DNA from: Candidatus Binatia bacterium
GTDB taxonomy: Bacteria > Desulfobacterota > Binatia > UBA12015
Assembly (NCBI GenBank): GCA_036563615.1
Contig: DATCMB010000022.1
Coordinates: 434,001-498,000 of the forward strand
DNA: 64,000 nt
Direction of reading: 5' to 3'
Part shown: piece by piece, positions 39,250 through 52,431 of the stretch
Numbering within the stretch: position 1 is the first letter of the stretch
Layout of the letters: each line of letters opens with the position of its first letter
Made by a program: the position numbers and the translations under genes
Notes under the pieces: generated by a model
Told to the model about the DNA's origin: nothing
Seen by the model: only the letters and a program-made list of their open reading frames with translations
Database searches by the model: none

Positions 39250-40638
39250 TCACGCCGTCCGCGCGTCGATCACGCGGCACGTGACCTCGGTCGTCCCGGG
39301 CGGCGGATCGGGGAACACCAGGAGGAAGCTCGCCGACTCCCCGGGGCGGATCACGAAGCGCCGGTTCGGCTCGAGCCGCAGCAGCATCTCGACCTCGCTC
39401 GGCGACAGATCCTGGATGGTCTTGCGCTGCTGGTTCGCGGCGTAGACCGTCTGCCGCCGCTGCTCGACGCCGTTGACCAGCAGCCGACCCTCGATCTCGA
39501 TGATGCGCAGGTCCTCGTTGGTGGTGTTGATCGCGCGTCCGCTGACGACGTACGCCGGGCGGCCGCCCTTGATGTGATCGAGGCCGCCCTCGACCTGCGT
39601 GAGCTGCAGACGCCAGACGAGCAGGTGGTCGCCGCCGAGCAGGCGGCCGAGGATCGGCACGCGGCTCAGCGTCTCGAGCGCCTCGGCCGGACGCCGGTCG
39701 AGCGCGACCGCGAGGCCGAGGTAGATCGCGCACACCGTGCCGACGCCGATCGCCACCGCGCGCAGCGGTGAGCGGCTCTCGCTCGCGGCCGCCGACTTGA
39801 TGCGCCGCGGGTTGATCGGCGGACGCCGCTGGCGGTCGTCGGAGGCGAGGATCGGCCGGCGCGGCTCGTCGTCCTCGAGGTCTTCGAGGTCGTCGAAGTC
39901 GTCCTCGTCGCGCAGGCGGAGCTCGTCGCGGTGCGAGCGCTGACGTGCGGGGCGTGCGCGCTCGCGCTCGCGCTGTCGTTCGAGCTCGCGCTCCCGCTCG
40001 CGGGCCCGCTCGCGTTCCCGCTGCCGCTCGCGCTCGAGCTCACGCTCTCTCTCGCGCTCGCGTTCCCGCTCGCGCTCACGTTCGCGCTCGCGGGTAGCGC
40101 GGGCGACGAACGCCGGCTCCTCGTGCTCGTCGCGCGCGACCTCGCGCTCGCGGCTCGAGGAGCGCTCGCTGCGCGCGGCGCGCTCGCGGGCGCGCGGGGC
40201 AGGGGCTGGGCGGACGTCCTCGGGCTCGTCGTCCTCCTCGTCCTCTGCCTCGTCCGTCTCTTCTTCTTCCTCGTCGTCCTCGAGCTCTTCTTCCTCGTCG
40301 TCGGGGGCGACGTCCTCGCGCTCGTCCTCTTCCTCGTCCTCGGGCTCGGCGGCCTGCACCACGGTCTCGTCGTCCTCGGCTGCGGCGGCGGCCTCGTCCT
40401 CCTCGGTGCGTCGGCGCCGGGCGCGCGACGGACGGCTCTCGGCGGCGTCGTCGTCGCGCACGAAGGGCAGGTCGAGGTTGCGCTCCTCGGCGCGGCCGCG
40501 CGACTGGCGCGCCGGGCGCTCGGCCTCGCGCGTGAAGACGAGGCTGCAGCGCGTGCACTTGAAGACCGGGCGCGGGTCGTTGATGCGCGCGGTGGGGACC
40601 TTGTACTGGGTGCGGCAGCGCGGGCACTGGACGGTCAT
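39250..40638 (-). CDS. Zinc-ribbon / DUF3426 membrane protein with extreme charged linkers
   Basis: The 462-residue product starts with an MJ0042-type zinc ribbon, CPRCRTQYKVP and FKCTRCSLVF (two CxxC pairs). Residues about 75-140 are very acidic, and about 180-230 are a near-perfect run of Arg-Glu with few exceptions. A membrane segment, AIGVGTVCAIYLGLAVAL (about 300-318), precedes a DUF3426 beta domain (to the end). The topology is presumably cytoplasmic ribbon plus linker and an outside DUF3426 domain. ATG 40638 has GGAGG upstream. Function is unknown for the family. Confidence 0.85.
   Translation of the reverse strand: MTVQCPRCRTQYKVPTARINDPRPVFKCTRCSLVFTREAERPARQSRGRAEERNLDLPFVRDDDAAESRPSRARRRRTEEDEAAAAAEDDETVVQAAEPEDEEEDEREDVAPDDEEEELEDDEEEEETDEAEDEEDDEPEDVRPAPAPRARERAARSERSSSREREVARDEHEEPAFVARATRERERERERERERERERELERERQRERERARERERELERQRERERARPARQRSHRDELRLRDEDDFDDLEDLEDDEPRRPILASDDRQRRPPINPRRIKSAAASESRSPLRAVAIGVGTVCAIYLGLAVALDRRPAEALETLSRVPILGRLLGGDHLLVWRLQLTQVEGGLDHIKGGRPAYVVSGRAINTTNEDLRIIEIEGRLLVNGVEQRRQTVYAANQQRKTIQDLSPSEVEMLLRLEPNRRFVIRPGESASFLLVFPDPPPGTTEVTCRVIDARTA
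39958..40096. repeat. Imperfect hexamer array encoding the Arg-Glu run
   Basis: The plus strand reads degenerate CTCGCG/CTCCCG/TTCGCG hexamers across about 140 bases, which on the minus strand encode alternating Arg and Glu. It is a low-complexity coding tract and likely prone to slippage in six-base steps, which keep the frame. Confidence 0.85.
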
Positions 40639-40684
40639 GTCCAACCAGCCTCCCCCCGCGCGTGCCTCGTCCCCGTCATCCCAG

Positions 40685-40768
40685 TGCGAGAGGGGGGACT
40701 TGAACCCCCACGGGTGTTACCCCACAGGCTTCTGAGACCTGCGCGTCTGCCAGTTCCGCCACTCTCGC
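40685..40768 (-). tRNA. tRNA-Leu (anticodon CAG)
   Basis: The minus strand folds as a type II tRNA of 84 bases: acceptor GCGAGAG with CTCTCGC, D arm with GGCGGAACTGGCAGAC, anticodon stem CAGGT/GCCTG around loop CTCAGAA (anticodon CAG), a long variable arm GGGGTAACACCC, and a T arm GGGGG-TTCAAGT-CCCCC. The discriminator is A, as required for Leu. CCA is not encoded. CTG, the codon it reads, is very common in this window. Confidence 0.95.
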
Positions 40769-40898
40769 GTGTGCGGACCGCGGCTCGCCGCCGCGGCACT
40801 GCGAAGGACTCATAACCGCTCGAAAGCGAGCCGGCAACGGCGAGCCGCAAAGTTGGTCGCAAGCGGGGCCGGCGGTGCGCGTGCTATCGTGCGGCGCG

Positions 40899-42113
40899 AT
40901 GTCCACGCACGAGCTCGGCCGCGGCGAGGCGGCAGCACGCGCCGCCGATGCGCGGCTCGAGCCGGAGGCGCCGACCCAGGCGTCCCCACCGCCGACGGCG
41001 ACGCCACCCTCGGCGAGCGACGCCGCGCTCGCGCAGCGGGTGTCCTGGATCCTCGGCGCGGCGCTGGTCGCCGCGCTCGCGTTCGTCGTCTACCAGGTCC
41101 TGTCGCACTTCGCGGCGGGGCTCGCGTGGGCGGTGATCCTCGCGGTGAGCGTCTGGCCGGTGCACCGCCGCATCCGCGCGCGCCTCGACCGCTGGCCCGG
41201 GCTCGCGGCCTTCACGACGATCCTGCTGGTCACGCTCGGCTTGATCGTCCCGCTGACCACGATCGGCGTCCTGCTCGTGCGCGAGCTCGAGACGCTGTCG
41301 ACCGATCTACGCGGCGACCTGAGCGACCAGGTGGCGATCCTCGAGGACGCGGCGTCGCGCCTGCCGCTGGTCGGCGAGCCGCTGCGCGAGGCGCTCGTGC
41401 TGCTGCGTCAAGACACGCGCGCCGCCGTCAAGGCGCTGTTCGGCGACCACGGCGGCATCGTCTTGACGTTCGCCGGTCAGACCGCGGGCGCCGTGAGCCG
41501 GACGCTGTTCAAGCTCGTCGTCTGCCTGTTCACCGCGTTCTTCCTGTTCCGTCACGGCGACTCGCTCGCCGCGCAGCTACGCACCGCGGGACGGCGCGTC
41601 GGTGGACAGCGCCTCGAGGTCATCCTGCAGCACGTTGGCTTGACGGTGCGTGCGGTGGTCTACGGGCTGGTGATGACGGCGGCGGTGCAGGGCGTTGCCG
41701 CCGCGGTGGGCTTCTGGGTCGCCGGCGTGCCGTTTCCGTGGCTGCTCGGCGCGCTGACCATGGTGCTGTCGTTCGTGCCGATGGGGCACGCGGTGGTGTG
41801 GGTTCCGGCCGCCGTCTACCTGGTGCTCGAGCAGAGCTACTGGGCCGCGGCGGGGATCGCGATCTGGGGTGCGGGCGTGGTCGCGAGCATCGACAACGTG
41901 ATCCGTCCCGTGTTCATCGGCGTGCGCACCGGCATTCCGCTGCTGCTGGTCTTCATCGGTGTGCTGGGCGGCATCCTGAGCTTCGGGATGGTCGGCCTCT
42001 TCATCGGGCCGGTCGCGATCGCGATCACGCTCGCGCTGTGGTGGGAATGGATCGGCACGCCGCCCGAGCCACCAGGGCCGAGCGGCGTGCCGTCGAAGCG
42101 CGCGGAGCGCTGA
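40899..42113 (+). CDS. AI-2E family (PerM/TqsA-like) permease
   Basis: From ATG 40899 the protein has 404 residues: a Pro/Ala-rich N-terminus of about 45, then about eight hydrophobic segments. The family features are KLVVCLFTAFFLFRHGDSLA, FPWLLGALTMVLSFVPMG and the C-terminal VIRPVFIGVRTGIPLLLVF. Members export diverse small molecules or ions; AI-2 is only one proposed substrate, and none is shown here. It converges with amt. Confidence 0.88.
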   Translation: MSTHELGRGEAAARAADARLEPEAPTQASPPPTATPPSASDAALAQRVSWILGAALVAALAFVVYQVLSHFAAGLAWAVILAVSVWPVHRRIRARLDRWPGLAAFTTILLVTLGLIVPLTTIGVLLVRELETLSTDLRGDLSDQVAILEDAASRLPLVGEPLREALVLLRQDTRAAVKALFGDHGGIVLTFAGQTAGAVSRTLFKLVVCLFTAFFLFRHGDSLAAQLRTAGRRVGGQRLEVILQHVGLTVRAVVYGLVMTAAVQGVAAAVGFWVAGVPFPWLLGALTMVLSFVPMGHAVVWVPAAVYLVLEQSYWAAAGIAIWGAGVVASIDNVIRPVFIGVRTGIPLLLVFIGVLGGILSFGMVGLFIGPVAIAITLALWWEWIGTPPEPPGPSGVPSKRAER

Positions 42114-42132
42114 GGAGGGCGGCGGAATCGCG

Positions 42133-42164
42133 GCGCCCGGCTCCTCCTCCCACGAGCCGGGCGC
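42133..42164. terminator. Bidirectional hairpin between the AI-2E permease gene and amt
   Basis: GCGCCCGGCTC (42133-42143) and GAGCCGGGCGC (42154-42164) form a perfect 11-bp stem with a 10-base loop between two converging genes. There is no T-run; the position argues for a shared terminator. Confidence 0.5.
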
Positions 42165-42189
42165 TGCCGTCCCCCAACCACCTTCCTCG

Positions 42190-43575
42190 CTAGCGCACCT
42201 CGCTCGCCAGGGTGGTGGCAGCCGCAGCCACCCGGGCCCGCATCGGAGCACCAGCGGTGCCATCGAGACCGGCGTCGCCGGTGTGCAGGTCGTACGCGTA
42301 CATGCCGTGCTCGCCGAGATCGAGGCCCTCGATCTCCTCCTCGGGGGAGACGCGGATGCCCGTCGTCACCTTGAGCACGCCGAAGATCAGTCCCGCGCAC
42401 ACCGCGGTGAACACCGCGTAGGCCACCACGCCGATCGCCTGCACGCCGAACGAGTGCTCGGGGTTGGTCGAGAAGATGCCGACCGCGAGCGTGCCCCAGA
42501 TGCCGCAGGTGAGGTGGACCGAGATGGCGCCGACCGGGTCGTCGATCTTGAGGCGATCGAGGCCGAGCACCGAGGCGACGACGATCAAGCCGGCGATGAA
42601 GCCGATGATGATCGCGCCGAGCGGCGTGATCACGTCGGCGCTCGCCGTGATGCCGACGAGACCGGCGAGGATGCCGTTGAGCAGCATCGTGTGGTCGGGC
42701 TTGGTCGACACGAAGCTGTAGCCGACCAGGGCGCCGACCGCGCCGGCCGCGGCGCCGAGCGACGTCGTGACGAGCACGAGCGAGGTCTTCGCCGGGTCGG
42801 CCGACAGAACCGAGCCGCCGTTGAACCCGAACCAGCCGAGCCACAGCAGGAAGACGCCGATGGTCGCGAGTGGCATGTTCGAGCCGGGGATCGGCGTGAT
42901 CTTGCCGTCCTTGCCGTACTTGCCGAGACGCGGGCCGAGGAGCAGGACGCCCATCAGCGCGCCCCAGCCGCCGACCGAGTGCACCACGGTCGAGCCCGCG
43001 AAGTCATAGAAGCCCATCTGATCGAGCCAGCCGCCACCCCACTTCCAGGAACCAGCGATCGTGTAGACGAAGGCGACGAAGATCGTCGAGAAGATCAGGA
43101 AAGGATACAGCTTGACGCGCTCCGCGACCGCACCGGAGACGATCGTCGCGCAGGTCGCGGCGAACATCGCCTGGAAGAGGAAGTCGGTCCAGTAGGTGTA
43201 GCCGCCGTCGGCGTAGCCGGGCGTCACACCGTTCTCGGGTGGCGTCAAGCCAAAACCGGCGAAGCCCAGGTAGCCGTTGAAGTCGCCGGGGTACATCAGG
43301 TTGAAGCCGACGATGAAGTACGTCAGCAGGCCGATGCACGGGATGATCGTGTTCTTGAACAGAATGTTGGTGGTGTTCTTGGCCCGCGTGAGGCCCGACT
43401 CCACCGATGCGAAGCCGAGGTGCATGATGAACACCAGGGCCGTGGCGAGCATCATCCATGCGTTGTTTGCGGCGAACAGCCCTGGGTCGACCGCCGGCGC
43501 CGCCTCCTCCGCGAAGGCAAGCGCCGGCGCGAGCACCAGCGATGCGATCGTCGCCAAGCGAAGCTTTCCAATCAT
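42190..43575 (-). CDS. amtB: Ammonium transporter (Amt family)
   Basis: The 461-residue protein has a cleavable signal peptide (LRLATIASLVLAPALAFAEE), then 11 expected membrane helices. Family motifs include GFASVESGLTRAKNTTNI, DFAGSTVVHSVGGWGALMG (with the pore His) and FVSTKPDHTMLLNGILAGLV. ATG 43575 has GGAG upstream. It lies 98 bases downstream of glnB on the same strand, the usual glnK-amtB order, so the PII protein probably gates the channel. Confidence 0.95.
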   Translation of the reverse strand: MIGKLRLATIASLVLAPALAFAEEAAPAVDPGLFAANNAWMMLATALVFIMHLGFASVESGLTRAKNTTNILFKNTIIPCIGLLTYFIVGFNLMYPGDFNGYLGFAGFGLTPPENGVTPGYADGGYTYWTDFLFQAMFAATCATIVSGAVAERVKLYPFLIFSTIFVAFVYTIAGSWKWGGGWLDQMGFYDFAGSTVVHSVGGWGALMGVLLLGPRLGKYGKDGKITPIPGSNMPLATIGVFLLWLGWFGFNGGSVLSADPAKTSLVLVTTSLGAAAGAVGALVGYSFVSTKPDHTMLLNGILAGLVGITASADVITPLGAIIIGFIAGLIVVASVLGLDRLKIDDPVGAISVHLTCGIWGTLAVGIFSTNPEHSFGVQAIGVVAYAVFTAVCAGLIFGVLKVTTGIRVSPEEEIEGLDLGEHGMYAYDLHTGDAGLDGTAGAPMRARVAAAATTLASEVR

Positions 43576-43672
43576 GATCGTCTCCTGATCCGGGGTGCGA
43601 CGCGGCGACCCCATGGTCGGTTGTCTCGCGGCGCGCTCGTCCCCCGCGGACGAGCGCGTGGCCGCGTGCGGG

Positions 43673-47914
<4,242 letters not shown>

Positions 47915-47918
<4 letters not shown>

Positions 47919-48928
47919 GCGCCACGCGAGCGCCGGATCCGCGCGGCGACGGCGCCCTGCTCGCCGCGCTCGACGGCGGCGACTGGCGCTCGGGAGCGGA
48001 GATCGCCGCGCGCCTCGGGGTGTCGCGCGCGGCGGTGTGGAAGCGCATCGAGCGGCTGCGCGAGCGCGGCTACGACATCGAGGCGTCGGCCGGGCGCGGC
48101 TACCGTCTCGTGCGCGCGAGCGAGCGCCTCCTGCCGGAGGAGATCCTCCGTCACTGGCAGCCGCGCCAGCTCGCGGGGCACATCGTGCACCGCGACTCGA
48201 TCGACTCGACGAACCGTCTCGCCGCGGAGCTCGCGCGCGGCGGCGCGCCCGAGGGCACCGTGGTGATCGCCGAGCAGCAGACCGCCGGCCGCGGACGCCT
48301 CGGCCGCAGCTGGGCGTCGCCGGCGAACGTCAACCTCTACTGCTCGATCGTGCTGCGGCCGTCGCTGCCGCCGCTCGAGGTGCCGCGCCTCACGCTGGTC
48401 GCGGGGCTGGCCGTCGCCCAGGCGATCGCGGCCACCGCGCCGCGGGTCACGCCGCAGATCAAGTGGCCCAACGACGTGCTGATCGACGGCCGCAAGGTCT
48501 CCGGCACCCTCACCGAGCTCGACGCCGAGACCGACCGCGTGCGCTACGTGATCGTCGGCATCGGCGTCAATCTGAATGCAGGGCGCGCGGACTTCCCGCG
48601 CGAGCTCGCGCGCAAGGCGACGAGCCTCGCGCTGGCTTCGGGCGCGCGCGTCGACCGCGCGGCCTTCACCGGACGGCTCCTCGGCGCGTTCGAGGCGAGC
48701 TACGAGGTCTTCCGCACGCGCGGGTTTGCGGCGCTGCGCAAGGCCTACGAGGAGTTCCACTGCCTGCAGGGACGGCGCGTGTCGATCGACGCGCGGCCGC
48801 CGATCGATGGTGTGGTGCGCGGCGTCGACGACGACGGCGCGCTGCTGGTCGAGACGCGCGGCGAGGTGCAGCGCGTGGTCGCGGGCGAGGTGACGCTGCG
48901 CGGCGCCTATAGGTCGCTGCGTCGCTGA
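47915..48928 (+). CDS. birA: Biotin-protein ligase / biotin operon repressor
   Basis: BirA attaches biotin to carboxylase carriers and, with its N-terminal helix-turn-helix, represses biotin synthesis. The 337-residue product has the winged helix at about 15-75 (SGAEIAARLGVSRAAVWKRI), the nucleotide loop GRGRLGRSWASP and KWPNDVLIDGRKVSG, and a short SH3-like C-terminal domain. The TTG start overlaps the nadC stop by TTGA. No bio genes are in the window. Confidence 0.93.
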
Positions 48929-48984
48929 GAACCTCGCGCGCGCTTGCGCTGCCGAGCCGACGCGCCTAGTCTCCCGTTGGCTCG

Positions 48985-49770
48985 ATGCTGCTCGCGATCG
49001 ACGTTGGGAACACCCACACCGTCGTCGGGCTCTTCGAAGGGGAGAAGCTCCGACGGCACTGGCGCCTCCTCACCGAGCACGCGCGGACGGCCGACGAGTA
49101 CAGCGTCGTCCTGTGGAACCTGCAGCGCATGTCGGGCATCGATCCCGGCGAGATCGAGGGCATCATCGTCTCGAACGTCGTGCCGCAGATGCAGGCCACG
49201 ATCGACGCGATGTGCCTCGCGACCTACGGTCGCGCGCCGCTGGTCGTCGGGCCGGGCATCCGCACCGGGATGCCGATCCTGTACGACAACCCGCGCGAGG
49301 TCGGCGCAGATCGCATCGTCAACGCCGTCGCGGCCTACGAGCGGCACCACGACCTGTGCATCATCGTCGACTTCGGCACGGCGACGACCTTCGACGTCGT
49401 GAGCCCGAAGGGCGAGTACCTCGGCGGCGTCATCACGCCGGGCATCGGCATCTCGCTCGAAGCGCTCTACTCGCGCACCGCCAAGCTGCACCCGGTGGAG
49501 CTCGTACGCCCGCCGCGCGTGGTCGGGCGCAACACGGTGCACGCGATCCAGGCCGGCGTGTTTCACGGCTACGTCGCCTTGGTCGACGGGCTCGTCGACC
49601 GCATCCAGCGCGAGCAGGGCGGTGTGGCGCGCGTGATCGCGACCGGCGGGTTCGCGGAGACCATCGCCGAGGAGTCGAAGACGATCGGCGAGGTCGACGA
49701 GTTTCTCACGCTCGAGGGGCTGCGCCTCATCTACGAGCGCAATCGGGAGGGAACGGGCCATGGCCGCTGA
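48985..49770 (+). CDS. coaX: Type III pantothenate kinase
   Basis: CoaX phosphorylates pantothenate in coenzyme A synthesis. The 261-residue protein starts with the ATP motif AIDVGNTHTVVGLFEG (D6) and has GADRIVNAVAAYERH and IVDFGTATTFDVVSPKGEYL, the characteristic ASKHA-fold motifs of the type III enzyme. Its 3 prime end overlaps the EF-G-like gene by 11 bases. A second, type II-like kinase gene occurs at 55.6 kb. Confidence 0.95.
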   Translation: MLLAIDVGNTHTVVGLFEGEKLRRHWRLLTEHARTADEYSVVLWNLQRMSGIDPGEIEGIIVSNVVPQMQATIDAMCLATYGRAPLVVGPGIRTGMPILYDNPREVGADRIVNAVAAYERHHDLCIIVDFGTATTFDVVSPKGEYLGGVITPGIGISLEALYSRTAKLHPVELVRPPRVVGRNTVHAIQAGVFHGYVALVDGLVDRIQREQGGVARVIATGGFAETIAEESKTIGEVDEFLTLEGLRLIYERNREGTGHGR

Positions 49771-51844
49771 GGATCCCGCACGCATCCGCAACGTCATTCT
49801 CATCGGACACGGTGGGGTGGGAAAGACGACGCTCGCGGAGGCGATGCTGCTCGCGGCCGGCGCGACCAAGACGCTCGGACGCACGGCGGACGGCACCTCC
49901 AACTTCGACACCGAGCCGGAAGAGCAGAAGCGCGGCAGCTCGATCTTCTCGGGCTTCTACCACCTCGAGTGGAAGAAGACGGACGTCAACGTGATCGACG
50001 CTCCGGGGGCCGCGTCGTTCATCCACGACGCGAGCAACTGCCTGCGGGCCGCGACCACCGCGGTGCTCGTCATGTCGCCGAACGGCGAGACCCGCGGCGA
50101 GGACGAGAAGGTTCTGACCTGGGCCGCCGAGCTGCAGATCCCGCGGATCGCGTTCGTCACCCGCATGGACCGCGAGCGCGCGAGCTTCGAGCAGGCGGTG
50201 ACCGATCTCGCCGAGGTGCTCGAGCAGAAGCCCGTGCCGGTGCAGATCCCGATCGGCGCCGAGTCGAGCTTCAAGGGCGTGGTCGATCTGCTCAGCAACA
50301 AGGCGTGGCTCGTGCACGGCGAGGGCGGCCAGATGCGCGAGGCCGAGATCCCGGCCGACGTCGCGGAGGAGGCGCGCTCGGCGCGCGAGCGGCTCGTCGA
50401 GGCGGTCGCCGAGACCAACGACGTGCTGCTCGAGCACTACTTCGACAGCGGCGAGCTCGCGCAGGACGAGCTCGTCACGGGGCTGCGCGAGGCGATTCTC
50501 AAGGGCGCGCTCCTGCCGGTGCTGTGCGGCGCGGGTGCCAACGCGGTCGGCGCCGCGACGCTGCTCGACTTCGTCGTCCAGGCCTGTCCGTCGGCCGCCG
50601 AGCTGCCGCCCGCGGTCGGCGACGATCCGAAGAGCGGCTCCGAGGTGACGCGCAAGCCGTCGCTCGACGAGCCGTTCTCGGCGCAGATCGTGCGCACCAT
50701 CATCGACCCGTTCGCGGGCAAGCTGAGCGTCTTCCGCGTGTTCTCGGGTCAGGTCGCGGCCGACAGCACGGTCTACAACTCGACGCGCCAGGTGAAGGAG
50801 AAGCTCGGCCACCTGTTCCGCCTCGAGGGCAAGAAGCAGGTGCAGATCCCGCGCGCCGTCGCGGGCGACGTGGTCGCGGTCGCGAAGCTCAAGGACGCCG
50901 CGACCGGCGACACGCTGTGCGACGAGAAGGTGCACACGTACTACCCGCGGCTGCGCGACTTCGAGGCGTCGATCTCGTTCGCGCTCGAGGCGAAGAACAA
51001 GGGCGAGGAAGACAAGGTCATGGCCGGCCTGCACCGCCTGCAGGAGGAGGACCCGGCCCTGCACCTCGACCGCGACGAGCAGACGAAGGAGATCATCCTC
51101 GGCGGCATCGGCCAGCTGCACATCGAGGCGACGATCGAGCGTCTCAAGCGCAAATTCGGCGTCGACGTCGTGCTGAAGGCGCCGAAGGTGCCGTACAAGG
51201 AGACGATCCGCGGCAAGGCGCAGGCCGAGGGCAAGGTGAAGAAGCAGACCGGCGGACACGGCCAGTTCGCCGTCGCCTGGCTCGAGGTCGAGCCGCTGCC
51301 GCGCGGCGGCGGCTTCGAGTTCGTCGACAAGATCGTCGGCGGCGTCGTGCCGCGGAACTTCATCCCGGCGGTCGAGAAGGGCGTGCGTGAGGCGCTCGCG
51401 CAGGGCGTGGTCGCGGGCTACCCGGTGGTCGACGTGCGGGTCACGCTGTTCGACGGCAAGCACCACGACGTCGACTCGTCGGAGATGGCGTTCAAGACCG
51501 CGGCGGCGCTCGGCTTCAAGGCCGCCGTCGAGCAGGCGAAGCCCGTCCTGCTCGAGCCGATCATGGCGCTCGAGGTGCAGGTGCCCGAGGACGCGATGGG
51601 CGACGTGATCGGCGACATCAACGCGCGGCGCGGCAAGGTGCAGGGCGTCGAGCCGCGCGGTCACAACCAGGTGATCAAGGCCCGCGTGCCGATGGCGGAG
51701 ATGCTGAAGTACGGCCCGGACCTCAACTCGATGACCGCAGGCCGGGGCTCGTTCCACATCGAGTTCTCGCACTACGAGGAGCTGCCGGCGCACCTCGTCG
51801 ACAAGGTCGTCAAGGAAGCGAAACGGCAGGCGGAGGGCTCGTGA
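49760..51844 (+). CDS. Divergent elongation factor G paralogue (EF-G2-like)
   Basis: The 694-residue protein has all five EF-G domains but altered GTPase motifs. G1 is GHGGVGKTT (16-24) rather than GHIDAGKTT. Switch I is RGSSI with Ser at the conserved Thr. G3 is DAPGAASF, where the catalytic His of DTPGH is Ala84. G4 is TRMD rather than NKMD. It therefore resembles the FusA2/EF-G2 group, whose translocation role is doubtful or specialised. ATG 49760 has GGGAGGGA upstream. It is coupled upstream to coaX and downstream to the next gene by GTGA. Confidence 0.88.
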   Translation: MAAEDPARIRNVILIGHGGVGKTTLAEAMLLAAGATKTLGRTADGTSNFDTEPEEQKRGSSIFSGFYHLEWKKTDVNVIDAPGAASFIHDASNCLRAATTAVLVMSPNGETRGEDEKVLTWAAELQIPRIAFVTRMDRERASFEQAVTDLAEVLEQKPVPVQIPIGAESSFKGVVDLLSNKAWLVHGEGGQMREAEIPADVAEEARSARERLVEAVAETNDVLLEHYFDSGELAQDELVTGLREAILKGALLPVLCGAGANAVGAATLLDFVVQACPSAAELPPAVGDDPKSGSEVTRKPSLDEPFSAQIVRTIIDPFAGKLSVFRVFSGQVAADSTVYNSTRQVKEKLGHLFRLEGKKQVQIPRAVAGDVVAVAKLKDAATGDTLCDEKVHTYYPRLRDFEASISFALEAKNKGEEDKVMAGLHRLQEEDPALHLDRDEQTKEIILGGIGQLHIEATIERLKRKFGVDVVLKAPKVPYKETIRGKAQAEGKVKKQTGGHGQFAVAWLEVEPLPRGGGFEFVDKIVGGVVPRNFIPAVEKGVREALAQGVVAGYPVVDVRVTLFDGKHHDVDSSEMAFKTAAALGFKAAVEQAKPVLLEPIMALEVQVPEDAMGDVIGDINARRGKVQGVEPRGHNQVIKARVPMAEMLKYGPDLNSMTAGRGSFHIEFSHYEELPAHLVDKVVKEAKRQAEGS

Positions 51845-52398
51845 GCCCGGGACCGGGTGATCAGTTCCTCACCCGGGATCCCGACGCCCAGGACCCCGAG
51901 GTCGCAGCGGTCCTCGAAGGCCGCGACCAGATCAGGATCGAGGAGGACATGGTCGCGGAGGGCGCGCCTGCGTCGCCCGCGCGCGAGTCCCTCTTCCAGC
52001 GCATCCGCAAGATGCCGGTTCCGAAGCGCGTCAAGCTGGCGCTCACCGGCAACAAGGAGGTGCGCACCATCCTGGCGCGCGACCCCGTCAAGCTCGTGCA
52101 GGCCTGCGTGCTGCGCAACCCGCGCATCACGCTCGAGGAGGCGCTCGCGATGGCGAAGAACCGGAGCCTCCCCGGCGAGCTGCTGCGCATCATCGCCGAC
52201 GAGAAGGAGTGGGTACGCCACTACTCGGTGCGCCTCGCGCTGGTGCAGAATCCGAAGACGCCGCTGCAGATCGCGCTGAGCCTGCTGAACGGCGTGCACG
52301 AGCGCGACATGCGGCTCATCGCGAAGAGCAAGAACGTGTCGTCGGTGCTGCAGGCGCAGGCGCGGCGCAACCTGCTGCGCCGCGGCAAGGCGTCGTAG
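51841..52398 (+). CDS. Hypothetical HEAT-like protein coupled to the EF-G paralogue
   Basis: The 185-residue protein has an acidic N-terminus (1-50) and then short helical repeats: FQRIRKMPVPKRVKLALTG, NPRITLEEALAMAKNRSL and VQNPKTPLQIALSLLNG. These are reminiscent of HEAT/leucine-rich variant repeats that bind RNA or protein. The basic C-terminus ends LLRRGKAS. The GTG start (51841) overlaps the EF-G stop by four bases, so the two are likely made together. I do not recognise a named family. Confidence 0.75.
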   Translation: MSPGPGDQFLTRDPDAQDPEVAAVLEGRDQIRIEEDMVAEGAPASPARESLFQRIRKMPVPKRVKLALTGNKEVRTILARDPVKLVQACVLRNPRITLEEALAMAKNRSLPGELLRIIADEKEWVRHYSVRLALVQNPKTPLQIALSLLNGVHERDMRLIAKSKNVSSVLQAQARRNLLRRGKAS

Positions 52399-52431
52399 CG
52401 TCCGACGTCTCGCTCGCGTTCGACGCCGCGC

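Noticed and set aside
39958..40396. CRISPR-like or satellite repeat in the charged region of the DUF3426 gene
   Set aside because: Units are six bases, degenerate, and in frame with one protein; no spacers are present.
40685..40768. tRNA-Leu as an attachment site for a mobile element
   Set aside because: No integrase and no second copy of the tRNA 3 prime end were seen in the window.
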